Shown here: positions 44,918 to 53,071 of the stretch, piece by piece | Layout: every line of letters starts with the position of its first letter | How positions within the stretch are numbered: position 1 is the first letter of the stretch | NCBI GenBank assembly: GCA_943846715.1 | Contig: OX044356.1 | Span: 310,001-374,000, forward strand | Source of the DNA: TMED14 sp002378565 | Lineage (GTDB): Bacteria; Bacteroidota; Bacteroidia; Flavobacteriales; Schleiferiaceae | DNA length: 64,000 bases | Direction of reading: 5' to 3' | Position numbers and translations under genes: made by a program | The notes under the pieces: model-generated | Database searches by the model: none | Told to the model about the DNA's origin: nothing | The model's input: only the letters and a program-made list of their open reading frames with translations

Positions 44918-45454
44918 TTATGCTTTTTTAGCAGGGGTTTTTGCAGCCGCCTTTGGAGCTGCCTTCTTAACAGCTGCCTTTTTCGGAGCTGCCTTCTTTG
45001 CTGCTGCCTTTGGAGCTGCCTTCTTTGCTGCTGCCTTTGGAGCTGCCTTCTTTGCTGCTGCCTTTGGAGCTGCCTTCTTTGCAACTGCTTTAGGTGCAGC
45101 TTTTTCAGAGACTTCCTTGGTGGCTGCCTTTTTAGGGGCAGAAAGGTTGACGCTGGTGATGCGAATTTCAGTCATCATCTGGCGATGGCCAGTCTTCTTG
45201 GTGTAGCCCTTGCGGCGCTTCTTCTTGAAGATGATGACTTTGTCGCCCTTAACATGGGCTTCAACTACAGCTCCGACACTTGCGTCAGAGATAACTGGGG
45301 CGCCAACATTTACTTTGCCATCCTTGTCTTCTGCGAGAAGTACTTTGTCAAAAGACAAAGTTTTTCCTTCCGCAGCGTCCAAGCGATTAACATAGAGTCG
45401 CTGGTCTTTTTGCACTTTATACTGCAGCCCTGCTATTTCAACAATTACATACAT
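44918..45454 (-). CDS. rplU: Ribosomal protein L21 with long Ala/Lys/Pro tail
   Basis: Large-subunit protein binding 23S rRNA. Residues 1-105 are ordinary L21 (MYVIVEIAGLQYKVQKDQRL, FKKKRRKGYTKKTGHRQ). A tail of about 70 residues made of KKAAPKAAA-type nine-residue repeats follows, resembling histone H1-like basic tails. The repeats are coded by a 27-base tandem DNA repeat. The start at 45454 matches the family; ten further upstream codons are leader. Co-transcribed with rpmA. Confidence 0.95.
   Translation of the reverse strand: MYVIVEIAGLQYKVQKDQRLYVNRLDAAEGKTLSFDKVLLAEDKDGKVNVGAPVISDASVGAVVEAHVKGDKVIIFKKKRRKGYTKKTGHRQMMTEIRITSVNLSAPKKAATKEVSEKAAPKAVAKKAAPKAAAKKAAPKAAAKKAAPKAAAKKAAPKKAAVKKAAPKAAAKTPAKKA
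44985..45092. repeat. 27-base tandem repeat inside rplU
   Basis: Four consecutive 27-base units (plus strand starts GGAGCTGCCTTCTTTGCTGC), the first three identical and the fourth with changes near its end. A degenerate copy lies at about 44955. Codes the basic tail of L21. Confidence 0.92.
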
Positions 45455-45481
45455 GACTTTTATTCTGTCTTTAATGGGGCG

Positions 45482-45489
45482 CAAAGATA
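45482..45489 (-). promoter_or_regulatory. Promoter of rplU-rpmA
   Basis: TATCTTTG on the minus strand matches the -7 consensus; 19 bases upstream is TTGG, a near match to the -33 TTTG element. 27 bases separate the box from the L21 start, leaving a leader of about 20 bases. Confidence 0.6.
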
Positions 45490-45567
45490 GTCAGACTTTC
45501 GGGAGTGACCAATGTCTTAGAGCTAAATATTTTTCATGCCGAATTGTCCTATTGTCTATCAAGGGTT

Positions 45568-45575
45568 TACATTTG
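45568..45575 (+). promoter_or_regulatory. Candidate -7 box for the exported M16 pair
   Basis: TACATTTG fully matches TAnnTTTG and ends 28 bases before the ATG at 45604; a TTGT lies 20 bases upstream of it. Confidence 0.48.
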
Positions 45576-45603
45576 TCGACTCATCAAAGCAAATCCAAGA
45601 TTT

Positions 45604-46935
45604 ATGCGATTTACACGCCCCCTTTTCAACTCAATGGCTGCCCTGGTTTTGGCGGGAAGCTTGCAGGCTCAAATTGCCTTTGAGGAATACGACATGGCAA
45701 ATGGCATGCATGTCATCCTGCACCAGGATCCGACGACACCTATTGTTGCGGTATCTGTCCTTTACCATGTTGGTTCAAAAAACGAAGTGCCAGGCCGCAC
45801 AGGTTTTGCCCATTTCTTTGAGCACTTGCTGTTTGAGGGGTCAGAAAATATTGACCGCGGGGAGTACATGCAATTGGTTCAAAACAATGGTGGCGCGTTG
45901 AATGCCAACACCACCCAGGATCGCACCTTCTACTATGAAATCTTGCCATCCAACCAGTTGGAGCTTGGCTTGTGGATGGAGTCAGAGCGCATGCTGCATG
46001 CAAACATTGATAAAGCGGGTGTGGAAACACAGCGTGAAGTAGTCAAAGAGGAAAAGCGCATGCGGGTTGACAATCAACCCTATGGCACGTTCATTAGCAA
46101 CATGTTTGACCGCACCTTCAAGACCCACAATTACCGATGGGCCGTGATCGGGAGCATGGATGACCTTAACGCAGCTGAGCTGGAAGAGTTCATGGCGTTT
46201 TACAAAAAATTCTATGGCCCCAACAATGCAACCCTATCCATTGCTGGAGATATTGACATGGCGCAAACCAAGGCATGGATAGACACCTACTTTGGTGAAA
46301 TTCCTGCCGGTCCCGCCATTGAACGACCCAGCAAGGTGGAGGACCATCAGGCAGAACAGATTGTTGACACTGTCTATGATAACATTCAGTTACCTGCAGT
46401 TTTTATGGGCTATCGCATCCCCGGCCAGACCCATCCAGACACTTATGCCTTGACGCTCTTGACCACGGCCTTGAGCGACGGCCCATCTTCTCGATTGTCT
46501 ACTCGCATGGTGGATAAGGACCAGACAGCCGTGCAGGTGTATGCCTTCCCTTACGCCCTTGAAGATCACGGAATCTTTATCAGTTTGGCTTTGCCCAATG
46601 GTGACATTGGACTGGACAGTTTAATGGCTACCATGGATGAAGAAATTGCCCGCATGCAGGATGTCTTAATAACAGAGAAGGAATACACCAAGGTCTTGAA
46701 TAAAATTGAGGCCCAATTTATTTTGAGCAACGGATCCGTTTCTGGCATTGCAGAGTCGCTGGCCAATTACCATGTCTACTTTGGTGATGCAGCTTTGATT
46801 AACGATGAGATCAAGCGCTACCAAGCCGTCACAAGGGAGGATATCCTTCGCGTGGCAAAAACCTATTTGAATCCTGATAACCGCGTTGTGCTGAACTACT
46901 TGCCTAAGCCTGGCGCCAATCCCGCTGTTGAATAA
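45604..46935 (+). CDS. Exported M16 zinc peptidase, catalytic member of a pair
   Basis: Pitrilysin-family peptidase of 443 residues. Signal peptide MRFTRPLFNSMAALVLAGSL, cleaved near QAQ. Zinc motif His70-Phe-Phe-Glu-His74 (GFAHFFEHLLFEGS), with the distal Glu in REVVKEEKRM. The frame is open upstream to 45505, but the 33 extra residues are not protein-like and the signal peptide fixes the start. The next gene, overlapping by one base, encodes an M16 protein without the zinc site, the usual active/inactive pairing of periplasmic M16 enzymes. Confidence 0.93.
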   Translation: MRFTRPLFNSMAALVLAGSLQAQIAFEEYDMANGMHVILHQDPTTPIVAVSVLYHVGSKNEVPGRTGFAHFFEHLLFEGSENIDRGEYMQLVQNNGGALNANTTQDRTFYYEILPSNQLELGLWMESERMLHANIDKAGVETQREVVKEEKRMRVDNQPYGTFISNMFDRTFKTHNYRWAVIGSMDDLNAAELEEFMAFYKKFYGPNNATLSIAGDIDMAQTKAWIDTYFGEIPAGPAIERPSKVEDHQAEQIVDTVYDNIQLPAVFMGYRIPGQTHPDTYALTLLTTALSDGPSSRLSTRMVDKDQTAVQVYAFPYALEDHGIFISLALPNGDIGLDSLMATMDEEIARMQDVLITEKEYTKVLNKIEAQFILSNGSVSGIAESLANYHVYFGDAALINDEIKRYQAVTREDILRVAKTYLNPDNRVVLNYLPKPGANPAVE

Positions 46936-49004
46936 TGAAACGTTGCATTCTTACCCTAACCTTGATGTTGGCAGGCCTAACGGCCCACGGTCAACTTGAT
47001 CGCAGCATCCGTCCCCAAGCTGCAGAAGCCAGGCTTCCTTCCATTGCTGAATACAGCCAATTCAAGCTGCGCAATGGCTTGACTGTTTTGGTGGTTGAAA
47101 ACCATAAATTGCCACGTGTCAGCATGAGGCTATCCATCATGCCTGGGCAATTATTTGAAGGCGATTTAGCTGGTGTAGCGGCATTAACTGGCTCTTTGCT
47201 CAGTGAAGGAACTAAGATTCACAGTAAAGCAAATTTGGATGAGCAAGTGGATTTCATTGGTGCCAACCTTGGAACCAGTGCTACATCAGTTTCAGTCAGT
47301 GGTTTGAGTAAATACACGAGCCAGTTATTTGATGTTTTGCATGAGGTGGCTTTGAAGCCATTGTTTGATGCAGATGCCTTTGTGAAATTGCAGAATCAAA
47401 CGTTAACGGGAATGAAGTCCCAGGATGATGATCCAGGTGCTATTCAGTCTAAGGTTTACGGCGCCACGCTCTATGGCAAGGATCACCCTTATGGTGAGTT
47501 TGCCACTGAGGCAAGCATCCATCGCGTTACAGTGAAAGATTGCGAGGATTTTTATTCAACGTATTGGAAGCCCAATGTGGCAGTATTGATAGTGGTTGGT
47601 GATGTGTCAAAGGCAGAAATTGAGGCTTATGCCGACAAGCATTTCAAAGGATGGAAAGGGAAGTTTAAAAAGGCGAAAACCTACACCAACCCAACCTTAC
47701 CAACCCAACCGTCCATTGTCTTGGTTAATCGAGATGCCTCTGTGCAATCCAATATCAAGATGGGCCATGTCATTGAGTTGACGATTGGTGACGCCGACCT
47801 TGAAGCTGTCGCTGTGATGAACCAAGTGCTGGGTGCTGGGTCAGCCAGCCGCTTGTTTAACAATTTGCGTGAAGACAAGGCCTTCACCTATGGTGCGTAT
47901 TCAAGTTATGGCACCAGCAAGTACGTCAGTAGCATCAATGCAAGTGCAGAGGTCCGCAATGAGGTGACTGACAGTTCGGTGGTGGAGTTCCTTATGGAGA
48001 TCGATCGCATGCGATCCGAGATAGTGGGTGAAGAGGAGCTGCAGAATGCAAAAAACTTTTTAGCCGGGGCCTTTGGCCGTTCGTTAGAAAACCCTGTAAC
48101 GGTAGCCACCTTTGCCTTCAACAACATGTATTTCGATTTGGATGCCGATTATTACAATGGCTACCTCAAGCGATTGAGCACCGTGACATCTGATGATGTG
48201 ATGCGCGTAGCAAAAACCTACCTCAGTGCAGAAGCCTTGACGGTGGTTATTGTGGGTAAGGCTTCAGAGATTGCTCAGCCATTGGAAAGGTTGGGCTTAC
48301 CAATCCGTTATGTCACCTCCCAGGCGGAGGCTACGACTGCGCCCATTGTGCGCAAAGCAGAAGGTATGACTGCTGCTGATGTGATGGGTAATTATTACAC
48401 AGCCATTGGCGGCAAATCAGCCATTGATGCGTTAGCAACCTTCCAAATGGAGTCTGAGGCGAAGATCATGGGCATGTCCATCAAGAGCAAAACGGTGTAC
48501 ATCGCGCCAGGGAAATACTATGAGAAGCAGCAATCGCCACAAGGAACCAATGAAACCATTGTGGTTGATGGCCAGGTAAAGGTTGTGAGCTCCGGCAATG
48601 AGACGCCCCTGGATGCAGAAGCGACGGCAGCGGTGATTCAAGAGTCTGTTTGGCTGCCAGAGTTGCTATGGACAACAGGTGAGGATGGCAATGTGCAATT
48701 GCAAGCCGACCTTCAGGATGTTGAAGGCAACCCTTGTTATGTTTTGGTGGTTACCGACGCGGACGACAATTTGATCAAGGTCTTTTATAACCAAGCCACG
48801 GGCTTGAAGGTCAGGGAAAGCCGTGTAGTGCCAGGGCCTGAGGGCGACATGGTACTCAACATGGAAATCAGTGACTACCGAGACGTCAATGGCATCATGA
48901 TGCCCCATTTGACAACCATGCCAGTAGGACCAGGTATGGTATTGGAATTCAAAACCAAGGTTGCCATTGTCAATGGTGAAGTGGACGCTTCCGTATTCGA
49001 GTGA
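46935..49004 (+). CDS. Exported M16-like partner without zinc site, plus C-terminal domain
   Basis: A 689-residue exported protein (signal peptide MKRCILTLTLMLAGLTAHG). Residues about 40-460 have the M16 fold (FKLRNGLTVLVVENHKLPRV, GAGSASRLFNNLREDKAFTYG), but where HxxEH is expected the sequence reads LAGVAALTGSLLSEGT, so it cannot bind zinc. Residues about 475-689 form an extra domain (NYYTAIGGKSAIDALATFQM, YYEKQQSPQGTNETIVVDG) that resembles LolA/LolB-like lipoprotein-sorting folds seen fused to M16 proteins in Bacteroidota. Probably forms a chamber with the catalytic partner. A terminator follows. Confidence 0.9.
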   Translation: MKRCILTLTLMLAGLTAHGQLDRSIRPQAAEARLPSIAEYSQFKLRNGLTVLVVENHKLPRVSMRLSIMPGQLFEGDLAGVAALTGSLLSEGTKIHSKANLDEQVDFIGANLGTSATSVSVSGLSKYTSQLFDVLHEVALKPLFDADAFVKLQNQTLTGMKSQDDDPGAIQSKVYGATLYGKDHPYGEFATEASIHRVTVKDCEDFYSTYWKPNVAVLIVVGDVSKAEIEAYADKHFKGWKGKFKKAKTYTNPTLPTQPSIVLVNRDASVQSNIKMGHVIELTIGDADLEAVAVMNQVLGAGSASRLFNNLREDKAFTYGAYSSYGTSKYVSSINASAEVRNEVTDSSVVEFLMEIDRMRSEIVGEEELQNAKNFLAGAFGRSLENPVTVATFAFNNMYFDLDADYYNGYLKRLSTVTSDDVMRVAKTYLSAEALTVVIVGKASEIAQPLERLGLPIRYVTSQAEATTAPIVRKAEGMTAADVMGNYYTAIGGKSAIDALATFQMESEAKIMGMSIKSKTVYIAPGKYYEKQQSPQGTNETIVVDGQVKVVSSGNETPLDAEATAAVIQESVWLPELLWTTGEDGNVQLQADLQDVEGNPCYVLVVTDADDNLIKVFYNQATGLKVRESRVVPGPEGDMVLNMEISDYRDVNGIMMPHLTTMPVGPGMVLEFKTKVAIVNGEVDASVFE

Positions 49005-49021
49005 ACACAGTGAGTTCAAAC

Positions 49022-49053
49022 AAAAAAGGCCAGCTAAAAGCTGGCCTTTTTTT
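49022..49053. terminator. Bidirectional terminator between M16 pair and EamA gene
   Basis: A-tract, stem GGCCAGC, loop TAAAA, stem GCTGGCC (shared base), then seven T; works on both strands. The EamA stop codon (TAG) lies in the loop, so the hairpin is part of that coding region. Confidence 0.9.
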
Positions 49054-49921
49054 GTGCGTTGACAAAATAAACACCAAGCAGTATGCCTGCCATTCCTACC
49101 AGGTGATGCAGTTCAAGTGCCTCGCCATCAAGGAAGCCTAAGAACAGGGCAACGATAGGGATGAGGTAGGTAGTTGAGGCTGCCATCAAAGGGCTGGATA
49201 GCTTGATCAACCGAACAAACAGAATGGTTGCTATGCCGGTTGAGACGATGCCTAAAAAGGCAATGGCTGCTAGAGGTTGAGAGACATCTATCAAGCTGTC
49301 AATCCTCTGCCATGGTTGACGGTAAAGCAAAATACCAATGGAGGGGATGCTGGCTATCCAGAGGGCAAACATGGTCAAAGTCCGTGGCTTTAAATGGCCA
49401 AGAAAACTGCCCATCGTATTCACGCTTAAGCCGTAACAGGCAGAGGCAATGATGGCCAGAGAAAGGTAGCCCCATTGTTGAGATTCGCCGCCATGATCAG
49501 ACCAGGGAGCAATCAATATGATGGCCCCAACGAGGCCCACCAATACACCCATACTTCCCATGTTGCTGAGGCGTTTACGGAAAGCAATCACGCCAATGAT
49601 CAAGGTAAACAAAGGGGTTGTTGAGTTGGCCACACCGACCACGCCAGAGGGGACGTAAGCTATGGCAATAGGGAAAAGTAAGTAGGGCAATGAATTGCCA
49701 ATCAATCCAACAATGGCCAAATGCTTGCCATCCTTTCTGCGCCAATTTTTTCTGTGTGGCCAGGCAATGACGGTGACAAAGCAGGTGGCGAACAAAATCC
49801 GCATGGCCCCAATCTCAATGCCGTTGAATCCATTCAGGGCTTGCTTCATCAGCATGAAGGAGGTTCCCCATATAAGAACAAGGCCAATGAAGATGAGCCA
49901 GGTGAGCTGTTTTTTTGACAT
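49034..49921 (-). CDS. EamA-family (DMT superfamily) transporter
   Basis: Inner-membrane metabolite exporter of 295 residues with ten membrane spans in two EamA repeats (WLIFIGLVLIWGTSFMLMKQ at the start; second repeat from about residue 150). Substrate unknown. The start at 49921 (MSKKQLTWLI) was preferred to 49984 because of the family N-terminus and the box at 49930-49937. The last codons form the right arm of the shared terminator. Divergent from ctaA with a 34-base gap. Confidence 0.9.
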   Translation of the reverse strand: MSKKQLTWLIFIGLVLIWGTSFMLMKQALNGFNGIEIGAMRILFATCFVTVIAWPHRKNWRRKDGKHLAIVGLIGNSLPYLLFPIAIAYVPSGVVGVANSTTPLFTLIIGVIAFRKRLSNMGSMGVLVGLVGAIILIAPWSDHGGESQQWGYLSLAIIASACYGLSVNTMGSFLGHLKPRTLTMFALWIASIPSIGILLYRQPWQRIDSLIDVSQPLAAIAFLGIVSTGIATILFVRLIKLSSPLMAASTTYLIPIVALFLGFLDGEALELHHLVGMAGILLGVYFVNAQKKASF

Positions 49922-49929
49922 GATAGCGG

Positions 49930-49949
49930 CAAAGGTAGACCTACCTTTG
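49930..49949. promoter_or_regulatory. Perfect palindrome of two divergent -7 boxes (eamA / ctaA)
   Basis: CAAAGGTAG AC CTACCTTTG: 9-base arms, 2-base spacer. Each strand reads TACCTTTG, a full -7 match. The plus-strand box ends 6 bases before the ctaA ATG, the minus-strand one 8 bases before the EamA ATG. It may be a double promoter, or an operator for a dimeric regulator, or both. Confidence 0.55.
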
Positions 49950-49955
49950 TTGACC

Positions 49956-51011
49956 ATGGAACACAGCACGAAAACTTCTTTCAATTCAAGGATGGCATGG
50001 CTTCTTCAAGCAGCTATTGCATTGACCTTTATGGTGATATTGGCTGGTTCTGTGGTTCGAGCCACGGGATCAGGGATGGGCTGTCCAGACTGGCCTAAGT
50101 GCTTTGGTTTATTGATTCCGCCAACGGATGTGGAACAAGTCACTTGGCATGCGAACAGCGGTTACAGCCAAGGACAAATGATTGTGCGCGACGAAGCCTT
50201 ATGGAAGGCCAATATGGATTTCACCACAGCTGAATCTTGGGACAAATCTCAATGGACGGTATACACCCGCCATGATTACGCCATATTCAACCCGGTCCAT
50301 ACGTGGATCGAGTACATCAATCGCTTGTTTGGCGCCCTCTTGGGATTGCCAATGTTGATTGCTACAGGGCTGGCCTTCACAGTCATGCGATCTCGACCCA
50401 GGCTGCTTGGAGGCATGATGCTTGCCATGTTTTTCTTGGGTTTTGAGGCCTGGTTAGGCAAGCTCTTGGTAGATGGTCACCTGATACCCCAGCAAATCAC
50501 CTTGCACATGGTGGGTGCTTTTGCTTTGCTTGCCGTGTTGGTGAATGTGCTTCGCTCTGTCAAGCCTATGGGCCAGCATTCAGATCAGTCAAAACTTCGG
50601 GTGAAGGTCAAGCGATGGGCTATCGCAGTGATTGTCTTATTGGCTGTTCAGGTGGTGCTTGGCACGCAAGTCAGGGAGCAAATCGATGTCTTGCTTAAAA
50701 CCTTTGGGGTGCATGACAGCCGATTGGCTTGGATGGGGCAACTGGACATCACAGTGCTTGTGCATCGAAGCTTTTCATGGATGTTGTTGATTGCCTCATG
50801 GTACCTACATCGCGCCTACAAGGCATGGCAACCATCGTCCCCACTGACCTTGATGTTGCTCATAGGCTTTGTCTTGATTGCAGTGCTGGGAGCGATGATG
50901 TACTACCTCTCCATCCCGGCTGTTATCCAGCCAGCACACCTCTTGCTTACAGCTGTGACATGGATGATAGGGGTTGATGTCTTGGTGAGATCCTGGCAAT
51001 CAACCAATTAG
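49956..51011 (+). CDS. ctaA: Heme A synthase (COX15/CtaA)
   Basis: Membrane enzyme that oxidises heme O to heme A for cytochrome oxidase. The 351-residue protein has eight membrane spans and the heme-ligand histidines in PVHTWIEYINRLFG, TLHMVGAFALLA, VLVHRSFSWMLL and QPAHLLLTAVTW, plus GSGMGCPDWPKCFG near the N-terminus, a signature of the Bacteroidota/type 2 form. The frame is open to 49695 but that part is antisense to EamA. Ends 4 bases inside the convergent gldD gene. Confidence 0.94.
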   Translation: MEHSTKTSFNSRMAWLLQAAIALTFMVILAGSVVRATGSGMGCPDWPKCFGLLIPPTDVEQVTWHANSGYSQGQMIVRDEALWKANMDFTTAESWDKSQWTVYTRHDYAIFNPVHTWIEYINRLFGALLGLPMLIATGLAFTVMRSRPRLLGGMMLAMFFLGFEAWLGKLLVDGHLIPQQITLHMVGAFALLAVLVNVLRSVKPMGQHSDQSKLRVKVKRWAIAVIVLLAVQVVLGTQVREQIDVLLKTFGVHDSRLAWMGQLDITVLVHRSFSWMLLIASWYLHRAYKAWQPSSPLTLMLLIGFVLIAVLGAMMYYLSIPAVIQPAHLLLTAVTWMIGVDVLVRSWQSTN

Positions 51012-51583
51012 TCTATCCAGACCAGAGACTCCATGATTCGTTCCATTTCTTGGTGAAGAAAGGCATTCACTGGTGCCAATGAATCTTTGTTGGGCCTAGC
51101 GTAGATGGACGTTGCAGCCCTCAGGAAATGCCTACTGCTATCGGTGGCAAACCATTGGGTTGCGGACGCTGAATTGCCCTGAATGGCAAACAAAAGGCCA
51201 TGGACGGCAACTTCAGGGTGGCTGTACACATGCTGTGTCATCCCATCTGCCACAATGTTGTGCTTGTAAGCAAGGGCAAAGGCGTCATCGATGAGCCGCA
51301 GCAATTGCCCATTGACAGGTTTGTAAGTGAACTCAATCCGTGCATGTAAATCGGGGTAGATGAGGTCTCCCCAGCCAGATTCTTTGCGAGCTTCCCAATG
51401 CGCAGAGGCATTGTGCTTGAAAGCAAAGGGGCGTTGCTGCAAAGGGTCATTGCTTAACGTCACCACGCTATCCATGGGGACACCAATGCGCATGTGACCA
51501 TGGGGAAGTGGCATGCCGTTGTTGTCACTGCAAGCGAGGCCAGTTGCGAGGGCCATTAAGGCTACCATTCCGCGTATTTTCAT
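51008..51583 (-). CDS. gldD: Gliding-motility lipoprotein GldD
   Basis: Outer part of the gliding/T9SS machinery in Bacteroidota, 191 residues. The lipoprotein signal is GMVALMALATGLACSD with lipidated Cys at 18. Family pattern follows: PHGHMRIGVP, WGDLIYPDLHARIEFTYKPV, VYSHPEVAVHGLLFAIQGNSAS, TDSSRHFLRAATSIYARPNKDSL. Overlaps gldE by 4 bases, the usual gldE-gldD order. Confidence 0.9.
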   Translation of the reverse strand: MKIRGMVALMALATGLACSDNNGMPLPHGHMRIGVPMDSVVTLSNDPLQQRPFAFKHNASAHWEARKESGWGDLIYPDLHARIEFTYKPVNGQLLRLIDDAFALAYKHNIVADGMTQHVYSHPEVAVHGLLFAIQGNSASATQWFATDSSRHFLRAATSIYARPNKDSLAPVNAFLHQEMERIMESLVWID

Positions 51584-52875
51584 CGATTGATGTGAATCTT
51601 CACACGCACAATGCGCTTGTTGTCTATGGCTTCAACAGTCCAATCAATGGGGCCTGTTGTCAGTTGTTCACCTTTGTCAGGCATGCGTTCCAGAACTTCC
51701 AACAGCAAGCCAGCCACGGTGTCAGCTTCACCGCGGTAGCTATCAAGCAGATCCATGTCGATGTCAATGATTCTGCACATATCGCCAATGCCAGCCTTGG
51801 CTTCAAAGACAAAATTGTCATTGTCTAACTTGGAATACAATTGTTCCTCTTGGTCAAATTCGTCCGCAATTTCACCCACAATTTCCTCCATGACATCTTC
51901 CAATGTCACCAAACCAGATACGCCGCCAAACTCATCCACCACGATGGCAAGGTGCATTTTTCTCTGCCTGAACTCTCCCAGCAAATCATCGATCTTCATG
52001 CCTTCTGTCACGAAAAATGGCTCTCTGAGTAATTGGGTCCATGCCATGTCATCTTGGTCCAAGTAGCCCAAGAGGTCTTTGACGTGAAGCACCCCAGCAA
52101 TGACATCCAATGCCTCTTTGTGCACAGGGATTCGGGAGAATCCATGCTTGGCAACTTCTGAGACCACCGACTTCATCGGCAGGTCCATTTCAAAGGTGAA
52201 CATGTCCTTTCGCGGGGTCATGATTTCCTTGACAGAGGTGCTGCCAAACCGGACAATCTCCTTCAATAGCTTGTGCTGTTCAGCAGAATGTGATCCATCA
52301 TCGGTCAATTCCAAGGCATCCTCCAGTTGATCCACGGTCACGGTTGAAGCTTGCTTTTGCTCAAAAAGTTTGGATATGGCAGTCAAAGCAGTCACCAGGG
52401 GCGAAGTCAGTTTCATGATGCGTGCAATAACCTGCACCACCTTCATGCTGTAGGATTTTGCATGCCCGCCTGCATAAGTTTTTGGAATCACTTCGCCAAG
52501 CACCAGCAAAAGGGCTGTGACCCCGGCCATTTGAATGGCAATCATCAACCAAGGGTATTCACCTAGGTTGAAGATCTCCTGCACGGCCCACCCGCTGCTG
52601 AGAACAAAGCCAATGTTGAAAAAGTTGTTGATGATCAGCAAGGTGGCAAGCAGTCGTTCAGGCGAATCAAGCACGGCAATGACCTGCTGGGCTTTTGGTC
52701 TCTCGTCCTCTTGCAGGTCTTCGATGTCTTTTGGTCTCAGTGAGAAAAAAGCCACTTCTGATGCTGAAGCGAATGCGGATCCTGCAAGCAAAAGGGCCAT
52801 GGCCATCAAGGGGATGAGGGCTTCAGCGGACAAGTTGATCAAGTTGACAAGAAGGGGTAGGGGGTCAGGATCCAA
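51580..52875 (-). CDS. gldE: Gliding-motility protein GldE (CNNM/CBS membrane protein)
   Basis: A 431-residue membrane protein of the CorC/HlyC-like family: CNNM (DUF21) membrane domain with about four spans (1-190, ALLLAGSAFASASEVAFFSL), two CBS domains (about 205-330, IMTPRKDMFTF, AIVVDEFGGVSGLVTLEDVM) and a C-terminal transporter-associated domain. In Bacteroidota such a gene beside gldD is GldE. No ATG exists before residue 20: the start appears to be TTG at 52875, overlapping the stop region of the truncated ssb by 11 bases, so translation may depend on ribosomes coming from that small frame. Confidence 0.9.
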   Translation of the reverse strand: MDPDPLPLLVNLINLSAEALIPLMAMALLLAGSAFASASEVAFFSLRPKDIEDLQEDERPKAQQVIAVLDSPERLLATLLIINNFFNIGFVLSSGWAVQEIFNLGEYPWLMIAIQMAGVTALLLVLGEVIPKTYAGGHAKSYSMKVVQVIARIMKLTSPLVTALTAISKLFEQKQASTVTVDQLEDALELTDDGSHSAEQHKLLKEIVRFGSTSVKEIMTPRKDMFTFEMDLPMKSVVSEVAKHGFSRIPVHKEALDVIAGVLHVKDLLGYLDQDDMAWTQLLREPFFVTEGMKIDDLLGEFRQRKMHLAIVVDEFGGVSGLVTLEDVMEEIVGEIADEFDQEEQLYSKLDNDNFVFEAKAGIGDMCRIIDIDMDLLDSYRGEADTVAGLLLEVLERMPDKGEQLTTGPIDWTVEAIDNKRIVRVKIHINR

Positions 52876-53041
52876 TGCTGTGCCAATTGGTGCTTTCTTC
52901 TCGAGGGCCTTCGCGATGCATGAAATGCCCTGAGAGGCCTATGGGAAATTTGGCCAAAATAACGCCAAGGTCAAAGCCACAAATGCCTGGGTATTTACCC
53001 AGGTTGCCGATCAGCATGACGTTGTTCAATGTACCTCCCAT
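52865..53041 (-). pseudogene. ssb: Truncated single-stranded DNA-binding protein gene
   Basis: The 58-residue frame starts MGGTLNNVMLIGNLGKYPG and runs through FDLGVILAKFPIG to STNWHSIGS, matching the first three strands of the SSB OB-fold (compare the usual GTLNKVMLIGNLG and TEWHNIV). It then stops where the family continues with about 50 more residues (the segment beginning VVRNKAAEICEKYL). The missing half is not in another frame, because gldE starts at once. In relatives the order mutY, full-length ssb, gldE is common. Probably a remnant kept for translating gldE; a functional micro-protein is not excluded. Confidence 0.72.
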
Positions 53042-53071
53042 GTTTCTGTGTGATTTGCTTGAATAGCTGAA

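Noticed and set aside
44985..45092. Regular repeats that could suggest a CRISPR array
   Set aside because: Units are directly adjacent with no spacers and lie in frame inside rplU; they are a coding tandem repeat.
49695..49955. N-terminal extension of ctaA by 87 residues
   Set aside because: It is antisense to the EamA gene, lacks membrane character, and the CtaA family begins at 49956.
52875..53066. Plus-strand 63-residue frame opposite ssb
   Set aside because: No family resemblance; the minus strand carries a clear SSB N-terminus.
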